In this document: piece after piece, positions 13,611 to 20,160 of the stretch
How the letters are laid out: each line of letters opens with the position of its first letter
Position numbering within the stretch: the stretch's first letter is position 1
Source: JBJHDF01 sp050486405
GTDB taxonomy: Bacteria; Pseudomonadota; Gammaproteobacteria; Pseudomonadales; Cellvibrionaceae
Reading direction: 5' to 3'
DNA length: 20,160 nt
NCBI GenBank assembly: GCA_050486405.1
Contig: JBJHDF010000040.1
Coordinates: forward strand, 1 to 20,160
Notes under the pieces: generated by a model
Told to the model about the DNA's origin: nothing
Database searches by the model: none
The model's input: the letters and a program-made list of their open reading frames with translations, nothing else
Position numbers and translations under genes: made by a program

Positions 13611-13847
13611 ATGAGTCAAGAGATTGTTACCAAATCCCAGTTCAAAGCCCGGGCCCTGGAGTATTTTCGCCAGGTGGAGATGTCGGGTCACTCTGTTGTT
13701 GTCACCGACAGGGGGCAACCCACTGTGGAAGTACGGCGTTACCGCAGTGATCATCGATCTCCCCTGGAGCGGCTGAAAGGTAGTGTGGTTGAGTTCAAGG
13801 GGCCAACAGAGCCGGTAGCGGTAGACGACTGGGAGATGCAGTTTTGA
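13611..13847 (+). CDS. Type II antitoxin, Phd/YefM family
   Basis: This is a 78-residue DNA-binding antitoxin. The N-terminal part (IVTKSQFKARALEYFRQVEMSGHSVVVTDRGQPTVEVRRY) matches the Phd/YefM fold, including the VVVTDRGQP strand-turn. The C-terminal tail (VVEFKGPTEPVAVDDWEMQF) is acidic and aromatic, as expected for the toxin-neutralising arm. ATG 13611 is preceded by AGAGG. The stop codon overlaps the toxin start by 4 nt. Base composition is lower in GC than the neighbouring housekeeping genes, which suggests recent acquisition together with the toxin. Confidence 0.92.
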   Translation: MSQEIVTKSQFKARALEYFRQVEMSGHSVVVTDRGQPTVEVRRYRSDHRSPLERLKGSVVEFKGPTEPVAVDDWEMQF

Positions 13848-14245
13848 TTGTTCTCGATACCCAGGCTCTTGTCTGGTGGGTGAACGGGGACCGTCAGTTG
13901 TCTTCGAGAGCCAAGACTGTCATCACCAAGGAAATCGCCGCAGAAGATGGCACTGTTGTGATCTCCTCTATCTCTGCATGGGAAATAGCGATGCTGGTCA
14001 ACGCAGACCGCCTTACCCTAACCATGGGCGTTGACGATTGGCTGACAACCGTTTCAGAGATAGAAGGAGTGCGCTTCGTTCCGATAGAGAACGAAGTGGT
14101 GGTCGAATCCACAAGGCTACCAGGTGAGTTTCATAAAGATCCTGCAGACAGAATGATCGTTGCTCTGGCGCGACACCTGAACGCCCCTCTGGTGACGGCA
14201 GACACCAAAATACGCGCATACAAACACGTCAAATCCGTTTGGTAA
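13844..14245 (+). CDS. PIN-domain RNase toxin (VapC-like)
   Basis: This 133-residue PIN-domain ribonuclease is predicted to cleave RNA in a metal-dependent way when not bound by the antitoxin. The four acidic residues of the PIN active site are visible: D5 (LDTQALVWW), E47 (SAWEIAML), D102 (DPADRMIVALA) and D120 (VTADTKI), so the enzyme should be active. The length is normal. The start is TTG 13844 (TTGA overlap with the antitoxin stop), which gives tight coupling and probably lower toxin translation. The tail converges on xseA, 14 bp away. Confidence 0.93.
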   Translation: MIVLDTQALVWWVNGDRQLSSRAKTVITKEIAAEDGTVVISSISAWEIAMLVNADRLTLTMGVDDWLTTVSEIEGVRFVPIENEVVVESTRLPGEFHKDPADRMIVALARHLNAPLVTADTKIRAYKHVKSVW

Positions 14246-14259
14246 CACAGATGAGATCT

Positions 14260-15612
14260 TTACTTCGGCGCCCCAGGTTCCACCCCTTCGACAAGACTTG
14301 ATACCTGCCCCCGAGCCAACCGTGTAGTGATACGTTGTCCGATGCGCACCTGTTCAGCGTCGCGCAGCACCTGCCCCTGCTCATTGCTGGTAATGGAGTA
14401 ACCCCGCTCCAGCGTACTCAGTGGATTGACGGTGTTCAGCAGTCGCGCCGCTTCGGCCAGGCGTTGACCCCGTTGTTGCAATTGCTGCTGCGTACAGTGC
14501 AGCAATGACTTGTGCAGTTGCGCCACCTGTTGTTGTCGCTGTGCCAGTGTCGGCCCCGGGTGCAGGGGGCGTTGGCGCAGCACCAGACCTTCCAGCCGGT
14601 GACGCCGGGTTTGCAGATTCGCGGCCATGGCCTGTCTCAGGCGCAGCTCCAGACCGTCCAGGCGCTGATTCTGCTGTTGCAGTCGTTCCCCCGGGTGGCG
14701 CAGGCGGCTACGCAGAGCCTGGATGCGTTGCTGTCGTTCCCGGATCTGCCGGGTCAGGATTCGGGCCAGCAGAACGCCGTAGCCGGCGAAGGTTTCCAGC
14801 CAGTCGCTGGCGTCGGGCACCAGCAGTTCCGCTGCCGCCGACGGTGTGGGCGCGCGCAGGTCGGCGACGAAGTCGGCGATGGTGAAGTCCACCTCGTGGC
14901 CCACGGCGCTCACCACCGGCAGTTCGCTGGCGTGTATGGCGCGGGCCACGGATTCCTCGTTGAAGGGCCACAGGTCCTCCAGGGAGCCGCCGCCCCGGGC
15001 CAGCACCAGCACATCGAACAGCCCCGCCCGGTTGGCCAGGGCCAGCGCCTGGACGATTTTCGGCGCCGCCTCCTTGCCCTGCACCGGAGTGGGAATCACC
15101 GTGACCGGAATGGCGGGAAAGCGGCGGTGCAACACCGTCAGAATATCGCGCACGGCAGCACCGGTGGGGGAGGTGATCACCCCGATATGCCGGGGCAGGG
15201 AGGGCAGGGGTTGCTTGTGCACCGGGTCGAACAGCCCCTCGGCGGACAGCTTCTGTTTGAGTTCCTCGAAGGCTCGCTGCAAGGCGCCAAACCCCGCCTC
15301 TTCCAGATGCTCGGCAATCAACTGGTAGTCGCCCCGCCCCTCATAAAGACTTACACGGCCGCGCACCAGTAGCTGCTGTCCCTGCTTTGGCGGAAAATTC
15401 ACCAGCTGGTTGCGGTTGCGAAACATGGCGCAGCGGATCTGGGCCTGGTCGTCCTTGAGGGTGAAGTACCAGTGGCCGGAGGAGGGTTGCGACAGACTGG
15501 ACAGCTCTCCCTCCACCCAGATCAGTGGCAGGTGGGTTTCCAGCAACTGCCGGGCCCGGCGATTGAGCTGACTGACAGAGAGAATCTCGCGGGAATTTGC
15601 CATGGCTGCCAT
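14260..15612 (-). CDS. xseA: Exodeoxyribonuclease VII large subunit
   Basis: XseA is the catalytic large subunit of exonuclease VII, which degrades single-stranded DNA in both directions. The protein is about 450 residues. The N-terminal OB-fold domain shows SVSQLNRRARQLLE, WVEGELSSLSQPSSGHWYFTLKD and SLYEGRGDYQL. The catalytic region has RHIGVITSPTGAAVRDI, VLARGGGSLEDLWPFNEE and AVGHEVDFTIADFVADLRAPTPSAAAEL. Long Gln/Arg-rich helices follow, and then NPLSTLERGYSI near the C terminus. ATG 15612 and ATG 15603 (three codons apart) are both possible starts, and neither has a clear ribosome site. It is divergent from the phosphofructokinase gene across about 140 bp. Confidence 0.96.
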   Translation of the reverse strand: MAAMANSREILSVSQLNRRARQLLETHLPLIWVEGELSSLSQPSSGHWYFTLKDDQAQIRCAMFRNRNQLVNFPPKQGQQLLVRGRVSLYEGRGDYQLIAEHLEEAGFGALQRAFEELKQKLSAEGLFDPVHKQPLPSLPRHIGVITSPTGAAVRDILTVLHRRFPAIPVTVIPTPVQGKEAAPKIVQALALANRAGLFDVLVLARGGGSLEDLWPFNEESVARAIHASELPVVSAVGHEVDFTIADFVADLRAPTPSAAAELLVPDASDWLETFAGYGVLLARILTRQIRERQQRIQALRSRLRHPGERLQQQNQRLDGLELRLRQAMAANLQTRRHRLEGLVLRQRPLHPGPTLAQRQQQVAQLHKSLLHCTQQQLQQRGQRLAEAARLLNTVNPLSTLERGYSITSNEQGQVLRDAEQVRIGQRITTRLARGQVSSLVEGVEPGAPK

Positions 15613-15755
15613 TGTAAACCGGATAAACGCAATTGCCGGATGAAATTTCGCGTTAAAGCATGCATTATTGGTTTGTCCGGCCCGAACCGGGTAAATAATA
15701 ACAACGCTACTTCGATAGGTAGGCATTCAGTTAACGGCAATCCAGGAGGCAATAC

Positions 15756-16841
15756 ATGCGTGTTGGTATTCTGACCGGCGGTGGCGACTGCCAGGGCCTC
15801 AATGCGGCCCTGCGCGGCGTGGCCAAGAGTCTCATGCTCCGGTCCGGAGCGGAAATCTATGGCATTGAGGACGGTTTTCTTGGTCTGATCGAGCGTCGGG
15901 TGCGCCGCCTCACCTATGAGGACTGCAGCAGTATTCTCGGCAAGGGCGGCACCATACTGGGTACCGACAACCGCGCCGCGCCCCGTAACTACAAGGGGCA
16001 GGATCTCAGCAGGCAGGTAGCGGACTACTACCACGAGTTGGGCCTGGACTGCATAGTCGCTATCGGTGGCGATGGCACCATGTCGGTCTGCACCGACATG
16101 AGCGAATACGGTATGAAGTTCGTCGGGCTGCCGAAAACCATCGACAACGACCTCATGGGTTGCGATCGCACCTTCGGTTTCGATTCGGCGGTCAATATTG
16201 TCAGCGAGGCTCTGGACCGGCTGCATACCACCGGCGAATCCCACCGGCGGGTGATGGTGCTGGAAACCATGGGCCGCTACGCCGGCTGGATCGCCCTGCA
16301 CGGCGGTATGGCCGGCGGCGCCGACATCATTCTGATTCCGGAGATTCCCTACGATCTGGATGAGGTGGCGCGGATCTGCCAGGCCCGGCAGAACCACCAG
16401 CACCACGTCCTGCTGGTGGTGGCCGAAGGCGCCATGCCCAAGGGCGGCACCCATACCCTGAGTCAGCGCATCCCTGACAGCCCGGATCCCTTGCGTCTGG
16501 GGGGCATTGGCCATGTCCTGCAAACCCAACTGCGCGACAAAATCAGTGCCGAGGTTCGTTCCACCCAGTTGGGCCACGTCCAGCGCGGCGGTTCCCCCAG
16601 CGCCTACGACCGCATTCTGGCCACCAACGCCGGCACCTACGCGGCCAATCTGGTGATGGAGAAAAACCACGGTCAACTGGTGGTGTTTCGTAACAACAGC
16701 TTCACGCACATTCCTATGAACACCGTTGCCAACAAGACCCGCACCGTGCCCATGGACGATCCGGTGCTGCAAAGTGCCCTGTCATTGGGCGTGAGCTTTG
16801 GTGATCCGGACCTGGCCGCCAACCTGAAGGCGGCCATCTGA
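15756..16841 (+). CDS. 6-phosphofructokinase
   Basis: This 361-residue enzyme phosphorylates fructose 6-phosphate at C1, the committed step of glycolysis. Signatures are GILTGGGDCQGLNAALRG at the N terminus, AIGGDGTMS (GGDGT at 104-108), GLPKTIDNDL (PKTID at 126-130), LETMGRYAGWIAL and LGHVQRGGSPSAYDR. The Gly in GGDGT is typical of ATP-using enzymes, whereas the Lys in PKTIDND is typical of PPi-using enzymes. This mixed pair is known from group III ATP enzymes, so ATP is the better guess, but the donor cannot be settled by eye. AGGAGG lies at the right distance before ATG 15756. It sits between xseA and guaB, which are adjacent in many relatives. Confidence 0.93.
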   Translation: MRVGILTGGGDCQGLNAALRGVAKSLMLRSGAEIYGIEDGFLGLIERRVRRLTYEDCSSILGKGGTILGTDNRAAPRNYKGQDLSRQVADYYHELGLDCIVAIGGDGTMSVCTDMSEYGMKFVGLPKTIDNDLMGCDRTFGFDSAVNIVSEALDRLHTTGESHRRVMVLETMGRYAGWIALHGGMAGGADIILIPEIPYDLDEVARICQARQNHQHHVLLVVAEGAMPKGGTHTLSQRIPDSPDPLRLGGIGHVLQTQLRDKISAEVRSTQLGHVQRGGSPSAYDRILATNAGTYAANLVMEKNHGQLVVFRNNSFTHIPMNTVANKTRTVPMDDPVLQSALSLGVSFGDPDLAANLKAAI

Positions 16842-16859
16842 TTTTCCTCGCAGATTCCT

Positions 16860-16875
16860 GGCACAGGGAGGTGCC
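16860..16875 (+). terminator. Weak hairpin after phosphofructokinase
   Basis: GGCAC, a 6-nt loop AGGGAG and GTGCC form a 5-bp stem 18 bp after the stop codon. The T-run lies about 12 nt further on instead of directly after the stem, so termination here would be inefficient. Its arms match those of the terminator at 6479-6500. Confidence 0.35.
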
Positions 16876-17008
16876 GTGCGCCTACAGCTTTTTGCCAACT
16901 CAACCAGTAGCTCCAGCGCCTTGCCCCGACTTTCGTGAAAACCCCTATCCGCGGGGACCTCTGGTCAGGCGCGCCAGCACCGCCCGCGCGAGTCCGCCTG
17001 GGGGCAGG

Positions 17009-17036
17009 TTGGTGGACGTGCCTTGGGTTCTATGCT
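17009..17036 (+). promoter_or_regulatory. Candidate promoter for the DUF6916-like gene
   Basis: TTGGTG (17009-17014), a 16-nt spacer and TATGCT (17031-17036) lie 38 nt before the start codon. The region before it (16842-17008) shows no other gene. Confidence 0.45.
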
Positions 17037-17074
17037 AACTTTTATGCCACGACTCACTGCTTCTGGCGCCATTC

Positions 17075-17608
17075 ATGCACGATACTTCCTTTTCCGTGGG
17101 TGTTCCTGCAGTCGACACGGAGAGTCTTCCCCAATTGCATCCCATTGCTCATGTCAGGCCCGTCAATCGGCGTGAAGTGTTGCTGGGTCTGGTGGTGGCA
17201 CCGGTGCTGTTGTCAGGTTGTGGCAGTGGCGGTTCCGCTTCCCGCCCCGACTATCAACCTGGCCCCGGACCGGTGGTCGATTCACCCGAGCCGGAGCCAC
17301 CGCAGCCGGAAATTCCCTCCCGGGCGCGTCACTTCAAGCCGCTGGAAGGGCAGGTCTTTTACATTGAACACCCCTTCTACGGCTCGCTGGATGCGGTGAT
17401 GACCCCTCTGGAGGAAAGCCACCTGGATCCGCAACTGGAGCAGTTTGCAGTGGGTTTCTATCTGCCTTCTGGCAGCGATCTGCCTGAAGGCACCTACAAG
17501 GTGAGTCATCATGCGGGGGCTACCTTCGATATTTTCCTGCAGCCCGGTGGTGTCGCGGTGGATGGCTATGACCACCATCGTGCGATTTTCAGCCATCTGC
17601 CCGAGTAG
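17075..17608 (+). CDS. DUF6916-like exported lipoprotein
   Basis: This is a 177-residue protein of unknown role. After about 30 residues there is a Tat-like twin arginine (NRREVLLGLVVAPVLLSGC) ending in a lipobox with Cys near residue 49, so export through Tat and lipid anchoring are both possible. A Ser/Gly- and Pro/Glu-rich linker follows. The domain from about 85 to 177 (HFKPLEGQVFYIE, then FAVGFYLPSGSDLPEGTYKVSHH, then FDIFLQPGG) resembles DUF6916, a small beta-rich domain seen in Tat-exported proteins. The match is from memory of the pattern and not a computed hit. ATG 17075 has no clear ribosome site. The long N-terminal extension before the RR is unusual. It is separated from guaB by about 70 bp holding a separate promoter. 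Confidence 0.75.
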   Translation: MHDTSFSVGVPAVDTESLPQLHPIAHVRPVNRREVLLGLVVAPVLLSGCGSGGSASRPDYQPGPGPVVDSPEPEPPQPEIPSRARHFKPLEGQVFYIEHPFYGSLDAVMTPLEESHLDPQLEQFAVGFYLPSGSDLPEGTYKVSHHAGATFDIFLQPGGVAVDGYDHHRAIFSHLPE

Positions 17609-17637
17609 TCCGCTAGCCGCTAGCCTCCCGCATACGC

Positions 17638-17643
17638 TATAAT
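17638..17643 (+). promoter_or_regulatory. -10 box of the guaB promoter
   Basis: A perfect TATAAT is followed directly by a G/C-only discriminator (CGCCGG), the pattern of promoters repressed by ppGpp. No good -35 box lies 16-18 nt upstream, and no PurR-type palindrome is visible. Stringent control of guaBA is known in E. coli; here it is an inference. Confidence 0.6.
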
Positions 17644-17680
17644 CGCCGGTTTACCCAGACCCCCTGTGAGGCTGTGCCCT

Positions 17681-19156
17681 ATGTTGCGAATCGCTGAAGA
17701 AGCGCTGACGTTCGACGATGTTCTGCTGGTGCCGGGATACTCCGCCGTGACTCCCAACAGCGTCTCCCTGAAAACACGTCTGACCCGCGGCATTGATCTC
17801 AATATTCCCCTGGTGTCCGCCGCCATGGACACGGTCACCGAGGCCCGTCTGGCCATCGCCATTGCCCAGGAGGGTGGCATCGGCATCATCCACAAGAGCA
17901 TGTCCATCGAACAGCAGGCCCTGGAAGTGCGGGCCGTGAAGAAGTTCGAGGCCGGCGTGGTGAAGGACCCCATCACCATTGACTCGGGCGCCAGCATCCG
18001 CGAACTGCGGGAACTGACCCGGCAGAATAATATCTCCGGGGTGCCGGTCCTCGAAGGTGGCGAACTGGTGGGTATCGTCACCGGCCGCGACGTGCGCTTT
18101 GAAACCAACCAGGATGCCAGCGTTTCCAGCATCATGACCCCCAAGCAGAAATTGGTCACTGTGGGCGAGGGCGCCAGCGCCGATGAGGTGCGCTCCTTGC
18201 TGCACAAGCACCGCATCGAGAAGGTGCTGGTGGTCAACGACAGGTTCGAGCTGCGCGGTCTGATCACCGTCAAGGACATCAACAAGGCCGAGCGCTACCC
18301 CAGCGCCTGCAAAGATCCGGAAGGGCGCCTGCGGGTGGGTGCCAGCGTCGGCACCTCCGTCGACACCGACGAGCGGGTGCGGGCGCTGGTGGACGCCGGT
18401 GTGGACGTGCTGGTGGTGGACACCGCCCACGGCCACTCCCGCAACGTCATCGAGCGGGTGCGCTGGATCAAGCAAGAGTACCCTGACATCCAGGTGATCG
18501 GCGGCAATATCGCCACTGCCGAGGCCGCCCTGGCCCTGGTGGAAGCCGGCGCCGACGGCGTCAAGGTGGGCATAGGCCCCGGTTCCATCTGCACCACCCG
18601 CATTGTCAGCGGCGTCGGTGTACCCCAGGTGAGCGCCATCGCCAACGTGGTGGAGGCCCTCAAGGACACCGACGTGCCCGTGGTGGCCGACGGCGGTGTG
18701 CGCTACTCCGGCGATATCGCCAAGGCCGTGGCCGCCGGCGCCCACGCCGTGATGATGGGTTCGGTCTTTGCCGGCACCGAAGAGGCGCCCGGCGAAGTGG
18801 AGCTGTTCCAGGGCCGCACCTACAAGGCCTATCGCGGTATGGGTTCGCTGGGCGCCATGGCCCGCACCCAGGGCTCCAGCGACCGCTATTTCCAGGACGC
18901 CAGCGAGGGCACCGAGAAGCTGGTGCCGGAAGGTATTGAAGGCCGGGTTCCCTACAAGGGCGCTCTCAGTGTCATCGTGCACCAGATGATGGGGGGGCTG
19001 CGCGCCGCCATGGGCTACACCGGCTCCAGCAATATCGACGAAATGCGCACCCAACCGCGGTTTGTGCGGGTGACCTCCGCCGGCATGGGCGAAAGCCATG
19101 TGCACGACGTGCAGATCACCAAGGAAGCCCCGAACTATCCGGTGGGTGGCCGCTGA
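17681..19156 (+). CDS. guaB: Inosine-5'-monophosphate dehydrogenase GuaB
   Basis: GuaB oxidises IMP to XMP with NAD, the committed step to guanine nucleotides. The protein has 491 residues, normal for the bacterial enzyme. The start is ATG 17681 (MLRIAEEALTFDDVLLVPGYS), with GAGG 9 nt upstream; a GTG 15 nt earlier is less likely. The TIM barrel is split by two CBS domains (about 95-205: VKDPITIDSGASIREL and SSIMTPKQKLVTV). The catalytic Cys is C304 in GIGPGSICTTRIVSG, and the flap with YRGMGSLGAM follows. guaA begins 1 nt after its stop codon, so the two form one operon. Confidence 0.98.
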   Translation: MLRIAEEALTFDDVLLVPGYSAVTPNSVSLKTRLTRGIDLNIPLVSAAMDTVTEARLAIAIAQEGGIGIIHKSMSIEQQALEVRAVKKFEAGVVKDPITIDSGASIRELRELTRQNNISGVPVLEGGELVGIVTGRDVRFETNQDASVSSIMTPKQKLVTVGEGASADEVRSLLHKHRIEKVLVVNDRFELRGLITVKDINKAERYPSACKDPEGRLRVGASVGTSVDTDERVRALVDAGVDVLVVDTAHGHSRNVIERVRWIKQEYPDIQVIGGNIATAEAALALVEAGADGVKVGIGPGSICTTRIVSGVGVPQVSAIANVVEALKDTDVPVVADGGVRYSGDIAKAVAAGAHAVMMGSVFAGTEEAPGEVELFQGRTYKAYRGMGSLGAMARTQGSSDRYFQDASEGTEKLVPEGIEGRVPYKGALSVIVHQMMGGLRAAMGYTGSSNIDEMRTQPRFVRVTSAGMGESHVHDVQITKEAPNYPVGGR

Positions 19157-19157
19157 T

Positions 19158-20160
19158 ATGCAGAATATCCACGCGCAGCGGATACTGATTCTCGATTTTG
19201 GTTCCCAGTACACCCAGCTTATCGCCCGCCGCGTGCGGGAGGTGGGGGTCTACTCGGAAATCCGCGCTTTCGACATCACCGACCAGGAAATCCGCGACTT
19301 CGACCCCAGGGGCATCATCCTCGCCGGCGGCCCCGAATCGGTCACCGCCGGCCAGTCGCCCCGGGCGCCGCAACGGGTGTTTGAACAGGGCGTACCGGTG
19401 CTGGGCATCTGCTACGGCATGCAGACCATGGCCGAGCAACTCGGCGGCGCTGTGGCGTCCTCCAACCTGCGCGAGTTCGGCTACGCTCAGGTGAAAGTCA
19501 CCGCTCGCAGCCCGCTGCTGGATGACATCAAGGACCACGTGGATCACGACGGTGGCGCCCTGTTGGATGTCTGGATGAGCCACGGCGACAAGGTGTCACG
19601 CCTGCCGTCCGGCTTTGAAGTGATTGCCTCCACCCCGTCTTGCCCCATCGCCGGCATTCAGTGCCAGGAACGCGAGTTCTACGGTCTGCAGTTTCACCCG
19701 GAAGTCACCCACACCCTTCAGGGCAAGCGCATATTCGAGCACTTCGTGCTCAAGCTGTGCGGCTGCGAGGCCCTGTGGACCCCGGCCAATATCGTCGAGG
19801 ACGCCATAGTGCGCGTGCGCGAACAGGTGGGCAGCGACAAAGTGTTACTGGGCCTGAGCGGCGGCGTGGACTCCTCGGTGGTGGCAGCCCTGTTGCACCG
19901 GGCCATCGGTGACCAACTCACCTGCGTGTTCGTGGACAACGGCCTGTTGCGCAAGGACGAAGGCGATCAGGTGATGGACATGTTCGCCAAGAACATGGGT
20001 GTCAGGGTGATCCGGGTGGATGCCGAGGAACTGTTTCTGGGTCGGCTGGAAGGGATCGGCGACCCCGAACTCAAGCGCAAGGCTATCGGCAATACCTTTA
20101 TTGAGGTGTTCGACGACGAGGCCGCCAAGCTGAAGGATGTGAAATGGCTGGCCCAGGGCA
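19158..20160 (+). CDS. guaA: GMP synthase GuaA (3' end beyond the window)
   Basis: GuaA aminates XMP to GMP with ATP and glutamine. The first 334 codons are in the window, against about 525 in the full protein. The class I glutamine amidotransferase domain shows ILDFGSQYTQLIARRVRE, LAGGPESV, the nucleophile Cys in GICYGMQTMAEQLGG, and FYGLQFHPEVTHT with the catalytic His and Glu. The ATP pyrophosphatase domain follows with the P-loop-like GLSGGVDSSVVAALLHRAIG and then FVDNGLLRKDE. The frame is open to the right edge with no defects. ATG 19158 sits 1 nt after the guaB stop. Confidence 0.98.
   Translation, partial: MQNIHAQRILILDFGSQYTQLIARRVREVGVYSEIRAFDITDQEIRDFDPRGIILAGGPESVTAGQSPRAPQRVFEQGVPVLGICYGMQTMAEQLGGAVASSNLREFGYAQVKVTARSPLLDDIKDHVDHDGGALLDVWMSHGDKVSRLPSGFEVIASTPSCPIAGIQCQEREFYGLQFHPEVTHTLQGKRIFEHFVLKLCGCEALWTPANIVEDAIVRVREQVGSDKVLLGLSGGVDSSVVAALLHRAIGDQLTCVFVDNGLLRKDEGDQVMDMFAKNMGVRVIRVDAEELFLGRLEGIGDPELKRKAIGNTFIEVFDDEAAKLKDVKWLAQG

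Noticed and set aside
15522..16772. 416-codon minus-strand open frame opposite phosphofructokinase
   Set aside because: It is a shadow of the well-supported kinase and runs into the start of xseA.
17651..19213. 520-codon minus-strand open frame opposite guaB
   Set aside because: It has a Gly/His/Val-rich composition with no motifs, and guaB on the other strand is certain.

Overview
The window reads as chromosome from a GC-rich gammaproteobacterium, probably an aquatic or marine one. The pointers are a divergent xseA / guaB-guaA neighbourhood, a TPP-riboswitch-controlled thiO-thiS-thiG operon, two HD-GYP proteins and a Fur-controlled TonB receptor. Placement near Cellvibrionales/Halieaceae is an inference from general resemblance only. 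No rRNA, tRNA, CRISPR array or transposase gene was found.

Layout. 1-2860 (+): the 3' end of an unidentified gene, a small probable lipoprotein, a divergent HD-GYP protein and a DUF3943 envelope protein. 2876-5133 (-): thiazole synthesis operon thiO-thiS-thiG with a promoter and TPP riboswitch. 5188-6462 (+): a DUF3391/HD-GYP protein with its own promoter, divergent from the thi operon. 6479-8926 (-): a FecA-like TonB-dependent receptor with a terminator and a Fur box lying inside its promoter. 8967-9104: tandem repeats ending in a long, almost spacer-less palindrome. 9106-12386 (-): molybdenum cofactor genes moeA, moaA, moaB. moaA has a structured leader that looks like a Moco riboswitch, and moaA and moaB are separated by about 320 bp of nested inverted repeats. 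12387-12761: no convincing gene. 12762-14245 (+): an esterase that seems to lack its normal N terminus, then a Phd/YefM-VapC type toxin-antitoxin pair of lower GC (accessory island). 14260-15612 (-): xseA. 15756-20160 (+): 6-phosphofructokinase, a Tat/lipoprotein-type DUF6916-like protein, guaB, and guaA cut by the window end.

How the genes work together. ThiO, ThiS and ThiG make the thiazole half of thiamine and are switched off by TPP. MoaA, MoaB and MoeA act at the first, adenylylation and metal-insertion steps of molybdopterin cofactor synthesis. GuaB and GuaA convert IMP to XMP to GMP, so c-di-GMP turnover (HD-GYP genes) and GTP supply both appear in the window, though nothing shows a direct link. 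The most unusual material is non-coding: the nested inverted-repeat element that supplies part of the moaA stop codon, and the tandem repeat whose period grows in 2-bp steps toward a palindrome. I did not find a clear new multi-gene system.
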